A stretch of DNA of 64,000 nt from Arthrobacter sp. SLBN-83 (lineage in GTDB: Bacteria > Actinomycetota > Actinomycetes > Actinomycetales > Micrococcaceae): assembly GCF_006715285.1 (NCBI RefSeq), contig NZ_VFMX01000001.1, positions 3,224,001 through 3,288,000 of the forward strand. Reading direction: 5' to 3'. Position numbers and translations under genes: made by a program. The stretch's first letter is position 1, and each line of letters begins with the position of its first letter. The notes under the pieces were generated by a model. It was given only the letters and a program-made list of their open reading frames with translations, was not told where the DNA came from and ran no database searches. This document shows positions 1-9,310 of this stretch, piece by piece.

Positions 1-2
1 GC

Positions 3-515
3 CAAAGCACCAAGGCCTGGGATCGAGGCGCGATTGGCGAGGAACGCCTCGGCGCTCGGCTGGATGCCCTAGCCGCCGATGGCCTGGCCGTCCTTCACGA
101 CCGACGCATCCCCGGATCTAAGGCCAACATCGACCACATAGCCATCACTTCCAGTGGAATCTGGGTCATCGACGCCAAACGCTACAAGGGACGGCCTGAA
201 CTGAAGATCGAGGGTGGCATCCTTCGCCCCCGCGTCGAGAAGCTCCTCGTCGGCCGACGGGATTGCACGAAATTGGTCGATGGGGTGCTCAAACAGGTCG
301 ACGTCGTGCGAGACCTCGTCGGGGATGTTCCGGTCACCGGGGCGCTGTGCTTTGTTGAAGCCGACTGGCCCTTGATCGGAGGCGCATTCTCGACCCATGG
401 CATTCATGTACTCTGGCCGAAACGGCTGGCCAAAGTGCTTGTAGAAGAGCCAGCCGGCGACGTTGCGGTGGCGAGGATGCGTGAGACGGTTGCCTCCCGG
501 TTTAAACCTGCTTGA
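3..515 (+). CDS. NERD-domain protein, 5' end outside window
   Basis: The open frame enters from the left edge and ends at a TGA, giving about 170 residues. It shows the hallmarks of a nuclease-related domain (NERD, a PD-(D/E)XK-like fold): an early GAIGEERLGARL helix, NIDHIAI, and GIWVIDAKRYKGR, where the Asp and the Asp-x-Lys pair are the expected catalytic residues. NERD proteins are thought to act on nucleic acid and are often found with helicases or in mobile and defence loci. The true start and any N-terminal domain lie outside the window, so the full architecture is unknown. The next genes are convergent. Confidence 0.8.
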   Translation, partial: QSTKAWDRGAIGEERLGARLDALAADGLAVLHDRRIPGSKANIDHIAITSSGIWVIDAKRYKGRPELKIEGGILRPRVEKLLVGRRDCTKLVDGVLKQVDVVRDLVGDVPVTGALCFVEADWPLIGGAFSTHGIHVLWPKRLAKVLVEEPAGDVAVARMRETVASRFKPA

Positions 516-516
516 G

Positions 517-768
517 TCAGGTGCCCACGTTCCAGGCCGCTCGGAACCACACCGAGGGGATAGCTTGCGGGAACGAGTCAGGCATCGATCGGTAGTGAAT
601 TTGCAGTCCGGCCGCCTGCCCAGGCTCCCATGATGAAGCATGGGCCCCCTCGACGTCGTCACAGTTCGGGAAGCCCGTGCCAACCGCCGTTTCGAAGCTT
701 TTCGCGAGGTTCGTCAGATTCTGGACCGCGGGCAGGATGCCCGCTAGGTCGGGTACATGTGCAGCCAT
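517..768 (-). CDS. small hypothetical protein
   Basis: An 83-codon ORF begins at an ATG about 54 nt after the stop of the leftward gene before it and ends one base from the convergent NERD gene. The product is not recognised. It has a leucine-rich N-terminus and a Trp/Pro-rich C-terminus. Its position at the end of a leftward cluster with DUF4193 is the main support for it being real; a chance ORF in GC-rich DNA is possible. Confidence 0.35.
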   Translation of the reverse strand: MAAHVPDLAGILPAVQNLTNLAKSFETAVGTGFPNCDDVEGAHASSWEPGQAAGLQIHYRSMPDSFPQAIPSVWFRAAWNVGT

Positions 769-822
769 TTATTCATGCCCTCCACGAAGCCATCTGACTT
801 AGGATACGGCAGAGCCAAGCCG

Positions 823-1239
823 CTAGTTACGCTTTTCGGCCGGCCGGTACCTGTCACCAAAGGCGACCAAGGAGCTCTGGAGCAGCGTCATGCTGCCCAG
901 TATGTCCACTGGCCGGGAACGGGTTTCTGCCGGCAGTGGGCTGACCATCCAGGCGGCGAACACGTTATGAGGAATCTTCAGGCTCATCGCCTGGTCAAAG
1001 AGGCGCAGCACCGCTTCGTGGAAGAGCCCATCTTTGAGCTGGAAGCCCGGGCAGAAGGTTCCCTCGCCGATGAATACCCGAACTGCCCGGCGCATGGCCT
1101 CCGGGTCGCCGAGGGATTGGAAATGCGTCTCCAGGTCTGCCGCTGTCGGCAGGGTGAATTCTTCGCGGATGCTGTTCCAGATATGCTCCGGGACAGCCGG
1201 CCAAAACCGCTCAGTCTTCGCATTCGACGCAGTAGGCAT
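823..1239 (-). CDS. hypothetical protein, possible Xre/MbcA/ParS-type toxin-binding fold
   Basis: The 138-residue product starts at MPTASNAKTERFW, overlapping the end of the DUF4193 gene by 29 nt; the longer Arg-rich extension upstream looks like frame shadow. The C-terminal part (FAAWMVSPLPAETRSRPVDIL) faintly resembles the wL.tPn..L.grpPldlL signature of MbcA/ParS/Xre antitoxin domains, but no RES toxin is adjacent. The overlap suggests translational coupling with the DUF4193 gene. Family assignment is a weak inference. Confidence 0.5.
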   Translation of the reverse strand: MPTASNAKTERFWPAVPEHIWNSIREEFTLPTAADLETHFQSLGDPEAMRRAVRVFIGEGTFCPGFQLKDGLFHEAVLRLFDQAMSLKIPHNVFAAWMVSPLPAETRSRPVDILGSMTLLQSSLVAFGDRYRPAEKRN

Positions 1240-1510
1240 GGCCGTCCTTCTCGCGGGCCTTCTGCGAACGGTGGCGGACCAGGAAGCAGGACCAGCAAGT
1301 GAACTCATCATCAGCCTGCGGAATGACCTGGACGACCAGCTCTTCGGCAATGAACTCCCCGCCAGGGGTCAGGCCGTCCAGGGCGTCAGCCTCGTCGAGC
1401 TCCTGAACCACGGATTTCGCATCCGGGGCTTTGGCGGACTTCAGGGCCTCCAGGGAGTTTTCCTGGGATTCCTTGACGTCGGTGCGCAGCTCATCGTAAT
1501 CGGTTGCCAC
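1211..1510 (-). CDS. DUF4193 family protein
   Basis: Starting at a GTG that gives MATDYDELR, the product is 99 residues, the usual size of this actinobacterial family. It matches the family pattern closely: ATDYDE at the N-terminus, an acidic middle, EELVVQVIPQADDEFTCWSCFLVRHRSQ, and a final CVECED. The CxxC pairs (residues about 72-75 and 94-97) probably bind zinc. An in-frame upstream ATG would add a 58-residue N-terminus unlike the family, so the GTG is preferred. DUF4193 genes are normally chromosomal in actinomycetes; the function is unknown. Confidence 0.85.
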   Translation of the reverse strand: MATDYDELRTDVKESQENSLEALKSAKAPDAKSVVQELDEADALDGLTPGGEFIAEELVVQVIPQADDEFTCWSCFLVRHRSQKAREKDGHAYCVECED

Positions 1511-1771
1511 GGAGGTGCATCTCTTCTCTGTTGAGGGGGTATTACCGATCCTGCAACGTACAGGACATGGGAAGAATTCCCTGAAAGTGCAGTGCTGCAT
1601 GGGCACACAATCAGAACCCCAGGGAACATGGGCGTTGCCGAGAGTCAGTCGGCCACTTGGGGTTTCAATATCAGGAAGTGACACCTAGTCTGGGACAGAG
1701 CCGATGGCCGAGACATTTGCGGACCCAACCACCGGTTCGTTCGTCTTATAACTCTGGTCTTTGGGGGAACC

Positions 1772-2563
1772 TTGAGTGATCCGGAATACCCGCAGCAGCA
1801 ACAGCCGCGCGTCTTCGATACTTCGTTCAATTACATGACCGACACCCCTCCAGGGACTGACCCGGACAGTGGCAGTCCGAATCTCCGGGCGGACCACGAG
1901 CTGCTGTGGACCAAGGAGCTGCGACCCGGCGTCGTCTTCGAACCGACCGCGCCGCCGAAGCGTGGGGACGGCTACCTCATCTTCACTGACCCCTCCGAGG
2001 CGAGGCATTGGTACGGCAGTGATGCCATCACGCACTCCTACACCGACCGGGCACGTACGAGGTCTCTGGCGAACGCCATCGCCTCGCTGAACGAAGACGA
2101 GCGGTCCCGCTACCTGAATCCGCCGTATACCATCGGCAGCGCGATGATCTGGCCCGTCAGGAAGAAGGACCGACCCACGATGAACCAGGCCCGGGGGTTC
2201 AGGTCGCTCATCGCCGACCGGATGGATCTGACCCTGGAGTGCATCCGGCGTCATTACGCAGGAGAGCCGGAGAGCCCTCTGGCCGATGTCATCAACGCGT
2301 ACGCGGACTTCTTTGCGCTCTTCGACGGGTTCAAGGAGTTTGTGGAGTTCTTCCACTTTCAAGACCTCGTGACACCCGACTACGAAGAGGTTCGGTTCTA
2401 CCTGCCCTTCGACAACTTCAAGCGTTCCGGGATGCCGGCCACAAAAGACGAGTACGTAACGTACCGGGAGGCCACGCTGGAGTTCATCTCGGCACGGAGC
2501 CGTCGGATGGCCGCCTGGGTCATGGAGAACCACCCCGGAATTGAGGTTCGCCATACAGACTGA
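1772..2563 (+). CDS. DUF6994 family protein
   Basis: A TTG start preceded by GGGGGA at good spacing gives a 263-residue protein. Recognisable family segments are FDTSFNYMTDTPPGTDPDS near the N-terminus, LLWTKELRPG, the central IGSAMIWPV and ARGF, DRMDLTLECIRRHY, and the aromatic stretch ADFFALFDGFKEFVEFFHFQ. The family occurs in actinobacteria and has no established activity. It has no signal peptide or membrane segment, so it should be cytoplasmic. It is followed by the DUF6308 gene after 65 nt, and both families are often accessory. Confidence 0.75.
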   Translation: MSDPEYPQQQQPRVFDTSFNYMTDTPPGTDPDSGSPNLRADHELLWTKELRPGVVFEPTAPPKRGDGYLIFTDPSEARHWYGSDAITHSYTDRARTRSLANAIASLNEDERSRYLNPPYTIGSAMIWPVRKKDRPTMNQARGFRSLIADRMDLTLECIRRHYAGEPESPLADVINAYADFFALFDGFKEFVEFFHFQDLVTPDYEEVRFYLPFDNFKRSGMPATKDEYVTYREATLEFISARSRRMAAWVMENHPGIEVRHTD

Positions 2564-2628
2564 CTACCCAGCGACGTCGCAGGGTCAGTCAGGGTCATAG
2601 TCCGCGCATTGGAGCCATAGGGGGATTC

Positions 2629-3330
2629 ATGGAACTACCAGCCATCCTGAAAGAAGATAACGTCGAAGCCGCAGCCGAACTGCTCCGGCGCTACTACCTT
2701 GAACCGTCCACAAAGACGGGGTTGCTCAGTACCGGCAGTTACTTTGATGAATGGGCGAACCGCGGCGACAACCCGAAGGTGAGGGACAGGATCACCGACA
2801 GCGACGCCGTCGCCGTGTCCATGCTCAGCGTCAAAGTGCCGGCCCAGGCCATCATCGGACTGCAGGAGGAGCTGTTGGCGGGGAAAATACGAGATCTCCT
2901 GGCTGATATACCCACCGACGTGAAGATGAGCGACCTCACGGTCGCCGAAGCAGAAGCCACTCTCGGGGAGGGCAGCCCCCCATGGCTGCTCTGGCAGGAG
3001 CTGAGACGCACACCCAAAACGCGCTGGGATGTCGGGGCCACCACAGCCAGCAAGATCATGGCGAGGAAGCGACCGCATCTCATCCCCATCTGGGACAAAG
3101 TAATTGGGGCAGTCGTGGGCAAAGACACCTCTGAAGGCCAATGGCTGAATTGGCACAACCTCTTCATGGAAGACCCCGAACTTGCTGGACGATTGGGGCG
3201 CATTCACAAGCTTTCTACGGTCCAGACACCCATTTCCGAACTGCGCATCATCGACGCCATCCTGTGGCGCTACGGCAAGGACCATGGCATCAAGGGCGGG
3301 CGAGCCGGCAAACTCGGAATCGCCGGCTGA
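2629..3330 (+). CDS. DUF6308 family protein
   Basis: This 233-residue protein starts at an ATG behind AGGGGG. Its central block, PWLLWQELRRTPKTRWDVGATTASKIMARKRP followed by LIPIWDKVIGAVVG, matches the DUF6308 pattern of actinomycete proteins of unknown function. The WDVGATTASKIMARKRP segment resembles a helix-hairpin-helix-like element, so nucleic-acid binding is conceivable but unproven. It is probably co-transcribed with the DUF6994 gene. Confidence 0.7.
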   Translation: MELPAILKEDNVEAAAELLRRYYLEPSTKTGLLSTGSYFDEWANRGDNPKVRDRITDSDAVAVSMLSVKVPAQAIIGLQEELLAGKIRDLLADIPTDVKMSDLTVAEAEATLGEGSPPWLLWQELRRTPKTRWDVGATTASKIMARKRPHLIPIWDKVIGAVVGKDTSEGQWLNWHNLFMEDPELAGRLGRIHKLSTVQTPISELRIIDAILWRYGKDHGIKGGRAGKLGIAG

Positions 3331-3420
3331 AGCACAGCGAAGCCACGACAAACTTGGTCGAATCTCGCAACCGTCCGCGCCAGCTTCGCAGCCGGCCGAT
3401 GTCGTCCGATGAAGGAGTAA

Positions 3421-4230
3421 CTACGAGTTCGGAGCTTCGTATGAGTACGAGCCCCCGACGCGACCGGACAATGCAGTCAGCTCTGCCTCGGTTTCCCTGA
3501 ACCGGATCACTTGAGGGCCCAATGTGTTGACCCCCTCCGGTCCCTTCACCACGAGGGTTCGCGCTATGGTCCTGCCCAGTTGATCCAGTTCCTGGTTGAG
3601 TCGCCGCAATTCTGCCTGCTCGAATTTGGAGCGCTTCATCACTTCAGGGTCCCTGTCGCATTGCGTGCAGCGTCCCCTCGGGCCCACATCAGCCATCATG
3701 GTCACATAGATGCCTCTTTGGCCGGATCGCCACTGACCATCCATGATCGAGCACCACTGAGTGTGGAACAGTTTCCCGGTTCGTGTGACGTACACCTGTC
3801 CGTAACCTGCCACAGGTGACCCGTCGTCACGGTGGCTTTGCGCCTCAACGCGAACGAGCGGCCGTTCCTTTGCCCGGTGCTCAGCTTTCGCTTCTTCTTT
3901 GAGTCGCAGCCTCTCTGCCCGCTTCTCCGCACGCTCCAATTTGGAGCGCTTCTTCTCTTCAGGGTCCTGGTCGCATTGCGGGCAACGTCCCCGCAGGCCC
4001 ACATCCGCAAGCATGGTCAAGTAGATGCCTCCATTGGTGGCGCGCCAGTGGCCGTCCATGATCCCACACCATTGAGTGTGGAACAGCTTGCCCGACCGGG
4101 TCACATACGCCTGACCTTCACCTGCGATGGGCGACCCGTCGTCACGGTGGCTTTGCGGCTCAACGCGGACGAGCGGACGTTTCTTTTGCGCCCCGTGGTC
4201 GGCTTTCACTTCTTCGTGTGTGGTGCTCAC
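3421..4230 (-). CDS. unknown protein with tandemly duplicated Cys-containing domain
   Basis: A GTG start behind GAGAAGGA gives 269 residues. Two consecutive units of about 85 residues (roughly 17-103 and 108-193) are near copies. Each runs RPLVRVE.QSHRDDGSP, then YVTR.GKLFHTQWC, IMDG.WR, GIY.TM.ADVG.RGRC, QCD.DPE. The conserved Cys of FHTQWC with the CxxC of RGRCxQCD could form a metal site. A coiled-coil-like linker (KLERAEKRAERLRLKEEAKAE) joins them and a helical tail follows. The coding DNA is visibly duplicated as well. The YVT..GK.FH..WC pattern is seen in small uncharacterised domains. No function is assigned. Confidence 0.75.
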   Translation of the reverse strand: MSTTHEEVKADHGAQKKRPLVRVEPQSHRDDGSPIAGEGQAYVTRSGKLFHTQWCGIMDGHWRATNGGIYLTMLADVGLRGRCPQCDQDPEEKKRSKLERAEKRAERLRLKEEAKAEHRAKERPLVRVEAQSHRDDGSPVAGYGQVYVTRTGKLFHTQWCSIMDGQWRSGQRGIYVTMMADVGPRGRCTQCDRDPEVMKRSKFEQAELRRLNQELDQLGRTIARTLVVKGPEGVNTLGPQVIRFRETEAELTALSGRVGGSYSYEAPNS

Positions 4231-4450
4231 AACCCGTTCCTTCTCCCAAGACCTCTGCCATATCCTTCCATGATGGGGAGGCCCGCCTCCACCATGCCAT
4301 CGAAGGGTTGACGGGCAAGCCCGCCGAGTCCAGTACCTGCGGATCAGCACGAACGCGGTGAACGCACTCGACGACACACAATTCCTCGCTGATACCGTGG
4401 AAAGAGGGCAAATAGTCTCCTTTTGAAGACGTGTGTGAGTCGGGGGAAGC
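4231..4450. other. divergent intergenic region
   Basis: This 220-nt spacer separates the leftward duplicated-domain gene from the rightward helicase gene and must hold both promoters. No operator or strong hairpin stands out; the last 60 nt before the helicase are relatively AT-rich. Confidence 0.4.
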
Positions 4451-7114
4451 ATGACGGAGTGGAAGCCGGGTTGGTGGGCACGCGCGTTCAGAGGTGCCGG
4501 GTCATGGGTGCTGTCGATCCGTGAGGGCCGCCTGCGCGTCTGCGGAATCCCCCGGGAGGTGGACGCTGATGTCATCGACGTCCTCGGACTCGCAGTCGAT
4601 GAAGGCTCAGGGCAGCTCATCGTCACTCTCGTCCACGGGACGGAGACGGTGCTCAATGGGCTGTCTCGTCGCGCGGTGCGTGAGGTTGCCGCTTCGTACC
4701 ACTCCGAGCTCGATGAGCGACGGCATCTCGCCGCCCTGCTCTCAAAGGCTGAGGAGCAGGGCGAGGCGGCCAGCCTGTGGTGGTCCCGGGTCCGGGATGT
4801 GATGGACCGACTACGGTGGGCGGACCAGGACACGATCGCCGCGCTCGCGGACTCCCGTCCGGACGTCGCTGTGTGGCTGGCTGCCGACAGCGATCCGAGG
4901 CTCTCCGGGCTTCCCAAGGGCAAACGTGAGGACCAGCGTGCCGCAGTCGACGCCTGCTGCACCACTGACTTGTCAAGGTGGGCTGCCCAGCGCAACGAGG
5001 CGTTCCTGGAGTGGGAGAAAAACGACCTTGCCGACTTCTTCCGCAAGGTCGAGAAGTCGCCGTTGACGGAAGAGCAGACGAGGGCGACGGTCTGCTTCGA
5101 CAACCGGGTGCGTGTTATCGCGGCCGCGGGCTCCGGGAAGACGTCGACGATGGTAGCCCGCGCCGGGTATGCGATCCGGCGTGGCATCGCCCAGCCGACG
5201 GAGATCCTTGCCCTCGCATTCAACAAGAAGGCAGCCGGTGAGCTCTCGGAGCGGCTTGTCTCTCGCCTCGGCGATGACGGTGCGTCGGTAGCGTCGAGCA
5301 CTTTTCACGCCTTCGGACTGCGAGTCGTCGGTGAAGCCACCGGTCGAAAACCTTCAGTCCCCGATGACATCACCAATGGCAACGGGATCGGGCGGCTCGC
5401 GGCGATCGTTGATGGGCTCCGTGACCGGGACCCGGCCTTCCGGCGTGACTGGGACCTTTTCCGGCTCGTGTTCGGCAGGCAACTGCCGGACCTCGGGGAC
5501 GAAGACGAGCCTGAGACGTGGGACAGGAACAAAGGTATTAACGGCTTCGGCACTCTCGCAGGGGAGGTCGTCAAGAGCCAGGAAGAGGTGATGATCGCAA
5601 ACTGGCTCTTCCTGAACGGCGTCCGATATGAATACGAGCGACCCTACGCGCACGACGTTGCGGACGCGCACCACCGTCAGTATCAGCCGGACTTCTACTA
5701 TCCGGACATCGACGTCTGGCATGAGCACTGGGCGCTCGGTTCAGACGGCAACCCGCCGCCAAATTTTGACGGGTATGCCGAGAGTGTGGCGTGGCGGCGT
5801 CAGACCCACACTCGATACAGCACAAGACTTATCGAGACAACCTCGGCAACCATCCGGGACGGGTCCGGGTTCGAGCACCTCGAACAGGAGCTCCGCCGAC
5901 ACGGAATCCAACTCGAGGAAGACCCCTACCGGGAGGCGGTAGGGGAGCCTCCGATCACCGAACCAGCCATGATGACGCTGATGCGGTCGTTCATGGCCCA
6001 CGCGAAGGGCAACCGCCTCACCCCTGACGTGCTGACGCAGCGGGCCAGCCGAACCTTGCGGGCCAGGCTCTTCACACGCCTGTACGGCGTCATCCTCGCC
6101 GAATGGGACCGTCAGCTCCGAGCCGCGGGCCAGATCGATTTCGAGGACATGCTGAATCTCGCAACCGATCACGTCGAGTCGGGCCGTTGGATGAGCCCTT
6201 ACCGGCTCGTCATGGTCGACGAGATGCAGGACACCAGCTCTGCCCGTGCGGCGCTGGTGAGGGCGCTGATGAAGACTCCTGGAAACTACCTTTACGCGGT
6301 CGGTGATGACTGGCAGTCGATCAACAGGTTCGCGGGCTCAGACCTCAGTGTGATGACCCGCTTCGATAATTGGTTCGGGACAGCGTCCACCATCTGGCTG
6401 GACCGCACCTTCCGGTCCCCGCAGTCCCTGTGCGATGTCGCGGGTGGATTCGTGATGAAAAACCCCAATCAAATCTCCAAGAACGTCCGATCTTCAGCGC
6501 CGGAGGCTGACGAGACCGTATGCGCCGTCAGTGTACGGGAGCGCAGCCACTACGGATCGGCCGTTCGGCAGCACCTGACAACCCTTGACTCAGAGCTCAC
6601 TGAGCCAGCCACTGTGCTGCTGCTCGGCCGGTACTCCCGGTCCAAGGACGATGTCACCTCGGCGCTGGAAGCCAGATACGCCAACCTGACCATCGAGTTC
6701 AACACCGTGCACGCCTCGAAAGGAAAGGAGGCAGACTACGTCGTTGTGCTCGGCCTTGAGAGGAACGGATTCCCCAGCATTGTCGAGGATGATGCTCTCC
6801 TGCAACTGGCCATGGCCGCCCCCGACTCCTACCCACACGCAGAAGAACGACGCCTGTTCTATGTCGCACTGACCCGTGCCAAGCGCTCAGCGCTCTTGGT
6901 GACGCGCGCCGGTAGGGAATCAGCGTTCCTCCTCGAGTTGGTCGGAGATCGTGTCGTCAAGATCCGATCCGCGACAGGCGACGACATCACCCCCGTGGTC
7001 TGCCCGAAATGCAAGAAACACACGATGAGGGAACGCAAAGGGCGCTACGGCCGGTTCTTCGGCTGCACCGGGTACCCGACCTGCAAAGGAACGATGAAAC
7101 TCGCTGATAGTTAG
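4451..7114 (+). CDS. UvrD/HelD-like superfamily 1 DNA helicase with C-terminal topoisomerase zinc finger
   Basis: The 887-residue protein starts at an ATG behind GGGGGA. SF1A motifs are complete: AAAGSGKTSTM (motif I, about residue 228), VDEMQDTS (II, about 592), VGDDWQSINRFAGSD (III), TFRSPQSL (IV), NTVHASKGKEADYVVVLGL (V), and EERRLFYVALTRAKR (VI). The extended N-terminus of about 215 residues resembles DNA helicase IV rather than UvrD. The last 35 residues (CPKCKKHTMRERKGRYG, then FFGCTGYPTCKG) form a C4 zinc finger of the topoisomerase I type. It should unwind DNA 3'-5' in repair or defence; its partner is unknown. Confidence 0.9.
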   Translation: MTEWKPGWWARAFRGAGSWVLSIREGRLRVCGIPREVDADVIDVLGLAVDEGSGQLIVTLVHGTETVLNGLSRRAVREVAASYHSELDERRHLAALLSKAEEQGEAASLWWSRVRDVMDRLRWADQDTIAALADSRPDVAVWLAADSDPRLSGLPKGKREDQRAAVDACCTTDLSRWAAQRNEAFLEWEKNDLADFFRKVEKSPLTEEQTRATVCFDNRVRVIAAAGSGKTSTMVARAGYAIRRGIAQPTEILALAFNKKAAGELSERLVSRLGDDGASVASSTFHAFGLRVVGEATGRKPSVPDDITNGNGIGRLAAIVDGLRDRDPAFRRDWDLFRLVFGRQLPDLGDEDEPETWDRNKGINGFGTLAGEVVKSQEEVMIANWLFLNGVRYEYERPYAHDVADAHHRQYQPDFYYPDIDVWHEHWALGSDGNPPPNFDGYAESVAWRRQTHTRYSTRLIETTSATIRDGSGFEHLEQELRRHGIQLEEDPYREAVGEPPITEPAMMTLMRSFMAHAKGNRLTPDVLTQRASRTLRARLFTRLYGVILAEWDRQLRAAGQIDFEDMLNLATDHVESGRWMSPYRLVMVDEMQDTSSARAALVRALMKTPGNYLYAVGDDWQSINRFAGSDLSVMTRFDNWFGTASTIWLDRTFRSPQSLCDVAGGFVMKNPNQISKNVRSSAPEADETVCAVSVRERSHYGSAVRQHLTTLDSELTEPATVLLLGRYSRSKDDVTSALEARYANLTIEFNTVHASKGKEADYVVVLGLERNGFPSIVEDDALLQLAMAAPDSYPHAEERRLFYVALTRAKRSALLVTRAGRESAFLLELVGDRVVKIRSATGDDITPVVCPKCKKHTMRERKGRYGRFFGCTGYPTCKGTMKLADS

Positions 7115-7284
7115 GAACAAGGATGCCTTCCATGTTCCGAGGCGCACGTTCTACGCTTCGCGATATTTTGGCGGCTGACGAGTCCGACCCACGTGGTCGG
7201 CCAAGCCGAGCCTTGCGGAATGCAGCACTTGCAGAGGCCATCATCACACCGATACACAGACCACGAGGGTCACCACCCTTAAAA

Positions 7285-9069
7285 ATGTATGCTTTACGGG
7301 TGCGAGCCGTTGCCTATATCCGCAGATCCAAAGATCCCACCGAGGGCAACGCGTCGCTCGTCGACCAGCGTGCCTGGATTATGGCGGAAAGCCGGAAGCA
7401 CCACCACACGGTCGCCAAGCACGACATCTTCGAAGAAGTCGTCAGTGCCTACCGCGACCGGCACCGCCCAGAGCGCGACCGCCTCGAAGGGGTCCTCGCC
7501 GAAGGCGACGTCAAGGCGCTCTACGTCCGGGACCTTGACCGGCTGGCACGTCGGTTGATGGACACCGCCCGCATCGTCGACACCTGCAACCGCCACAACG
7601 TCACGATCTACACCCATGACCGCGTGTTCGCCCCTCGATCGCCCGACACCATCCTGCTGATCTCCGTCCTCGGCGGCCTGGCGGAGACCGAGGCGGCGAC
7701 CACGAGCAAGCGGCTGAAGCGCACCGCCGAGAACATCCGCCAGAAGGGCGGCTGGAACGGCCCTGCGCCGTACGGCTGGATGCGGCCCGAGCAGCGCAAC
7801 GCCGACGGCGTGAAGACGCTGAAGCTGCACCCGGAGGAGAGCAAGACCGTCCGCCGAATCGTCGAATGGCGGCTCGACGGACTCTCCGTCGCCGAGATCG
7901 TCCGGGAGCTCAACCAGAAGGGTCTGACCAACCGCGAGGGCCGGCCGTTCCAATACCGCGCCGTCGCCTCGCTACTGCGCCATCCGCTCCTGGCCGGATA
8001 CAACTCGCTCACGGCCAAGGCCGATGGACGCGGCGGCGGCCCAGGTCCGGACTTCCGCGACACGCGCAAGATCGTCATCGACAAGGATGGGCGTCCGGTC
8101 AAGAGTCATGAGGCGGTCTGCACGGAGGCCGAGTGGGAAACCCTGCGCCTGCTGATGAAGCCCCAACCGCTCAAGCGGACCCGGGCCCGCGCCGGAGGCC
8201 TTCCCCTGGTCGGCCTCGTCTACTGCGCCGGCTGCGGCACCAAGATGACCAGCAACAGGTCGATGGGTGAGTCGGGATCGTACGTGTGCAACGGACGGAT
8301 GCGCGGCGCTGACTGCCCCGGCGTTGCAATCAACAGGGAAGCCCTGGAGCGCTTCATCCGCGACGTCGTCGCCGGATCGCTCGACAGCCCCGAGGTGATG
8401 GAGCTGCAGGCCGAGAGGCTGAACCAGGCCGCGGAAGGGAGCGCGAGCTCGGAGTTGTCCGAGCTCCACGAACAGGCTGATGCCCTGGGGGACTCCATCC
8501 TGATCCTGCGGGCCCAGATCAACACCGCGCCGGCCAGCGCGATGTCGGCACTGCTGAACCGCATCGGTGAGGAGGAGGCCCTCAAGGGCCAGATCGAGAT
8601 GCGGATCTCGGAGAAGACCGAGGGGCGACCGAGGGCGATCCCCGACATCAGCGGGGCCGAGTTCCTCGAGCTCTCCGAGACGGAGCAGAAGTCGATCATC
8701 AGGGCCTTCCTCCGCAAGGTCGTGGTCTACGCCGACGACGGAAAGCGCGGGTCGGTCAAGGGGATGTTCGGCTCCCAGGGCACGAACCTGAGCCGGATCG
8801 GCTTCTGGTATCTCGGCGAAGCTGACGACCAGGAGCCGCGCCGCGGGGGCGGGTACTCGCTCATGCCCTCGAACGGCAGCTACCAGTGCCCCAAGTGCGA
8901 AGAACCCCGGACGTTCCGCTACCGGAACAACCTGCGCCACCACATGAACTACGCGCACCCGCAGCCAGTGCCGTGTCCTGAGTGCGGCCAGGAATTCCCT
9001 TTGCCCGGGCTGCCCAGCCACCGCCGCAACAAGCACGGGGTCAAGGGCTCACGCCAGTCGTGGAGCTGA
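7285..9069 (+). CDS. large serine recombinase with C2H2-like C-terminal fingers
   Basis: The frame is open from 7123, but the conserved domain begins at MYALRVRAVAYIRRSK, so this ATG (594 residues) is preferred. The resolvase domain carries the nucleophile Ser in YIRRSK and arginines in RDLDRLARR. It is followed by a recombinase domain (about 165-275), a zinc ribbon (CAGCGTKM then YVCNGRMRGADC), and a coiled coil (about 375-470). The extra C-terminus holds two finger-like motifs, CPKC with HHMNYAH and CPEC with HRRNKH. Such enzymes integrate or excise elements or invert DNA. No attachment site could be recognised in the 170 nt upstream. Confidence 0.88.
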   Translation: MYALRVRAVAYIRRSKDPTEGNASLVDQRAWIMAESRKHHHTVAKHDIFEEVVSAYRDRHRPERDRLEGVLAEGDVKALYVRDLDRLARRLMDTARIVDTCNRHNVTIYTHDRVFAPRSPDTILLISVLGGLAETEAATTSKRLKRTAENIRQKGGWNGPAPYGWMRPEQRNADGVKTLKLHPEESKTVRRIVEWRLDGLSVAEIVRELNQKGLTNREGRPFQYRAVASLLRHPLLAGYNSLTAKADGRGGGPGPDFRDTRKIVIDKDGRPVKSHEAVCTEAEWETLRLLMKPQPLKRTRARAGGLPLVGLVYCAGCGTKMTSNRSMGESGSYVCNGRMRGADCPGVAINREALERFIRDVVAGSLDSPEVMELQAERLNQAAEGSASSELSELHEQADALGDSILILRAQINTAPASAMSALLNRIGEEEALKGQIEMRISEKTEGRPRAIPDISGAEFLELSETEQKSIIRAFLRKVVVYADDGKRGSVKGMFGSQGTNLSRIGFWYLGEADDQEPRRGGGYSLMPSNGSYQCPKCEEPRTFRYRNNLRHHMNYAHPQPVPCPECGQEFPLPGLPSHRRNKHGVKGSRQSWS

Positions 9070-9079
9070 CTCTCGGGGA

Positions 9080-9310
9080 CTAGGCGGCCCGACGGCGACC
9101 CAAGTGCGCAGGCTTGGCAGCCTCAGCTGCCTCCGCCCGCCGGATGGCCACCGAGGCCGCCACGGCGGCTCCGGCCTTGATGGCCTCCACCGGGATCGGG
9201 CGGACGGCGATCGCGGCTGCAGCTGCCGCCGAGATCTGCACTGGCCTGCGCGGGGAGGCAGATGCAGACGAAGCCACACCGCGTTCAGCGGTGGTGACCT
9301 GTCCTGTCAT
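9080..9310 (-). CDS. small Ala-rich hypothetical protein
   Basis: This 76-codon leftward ORF has a GAGG-type ribosome binding site and sits between the recombinase and the DUF6504 operon, convergent with the recombinase. The product is mostly alanine with scattered arginine and no recognised domain. The upstream 135 nt contain GACTCAT and TCGAAT elements like those of other promoters in the window, which favours a real transcription unit. Confidence 0.4.
   Translation of the reverse strand: MTGQVTTAERGVASSASASPRRPVQISAAAAAAIAVRPIPVEAIKAGAAVAASVAIRRAEAAEAAKPAHLGRRRAA

Noticed and set aside
4231..5301. N-terminal extension of the leftward duplicated-domain protein to 626 residues
   Set aside because: The added 350 residues run antisense to the helicase gene and are Ser/Arg-rich; the GTG at 4230 has a ribosome binding site and starts the recognisable protein.
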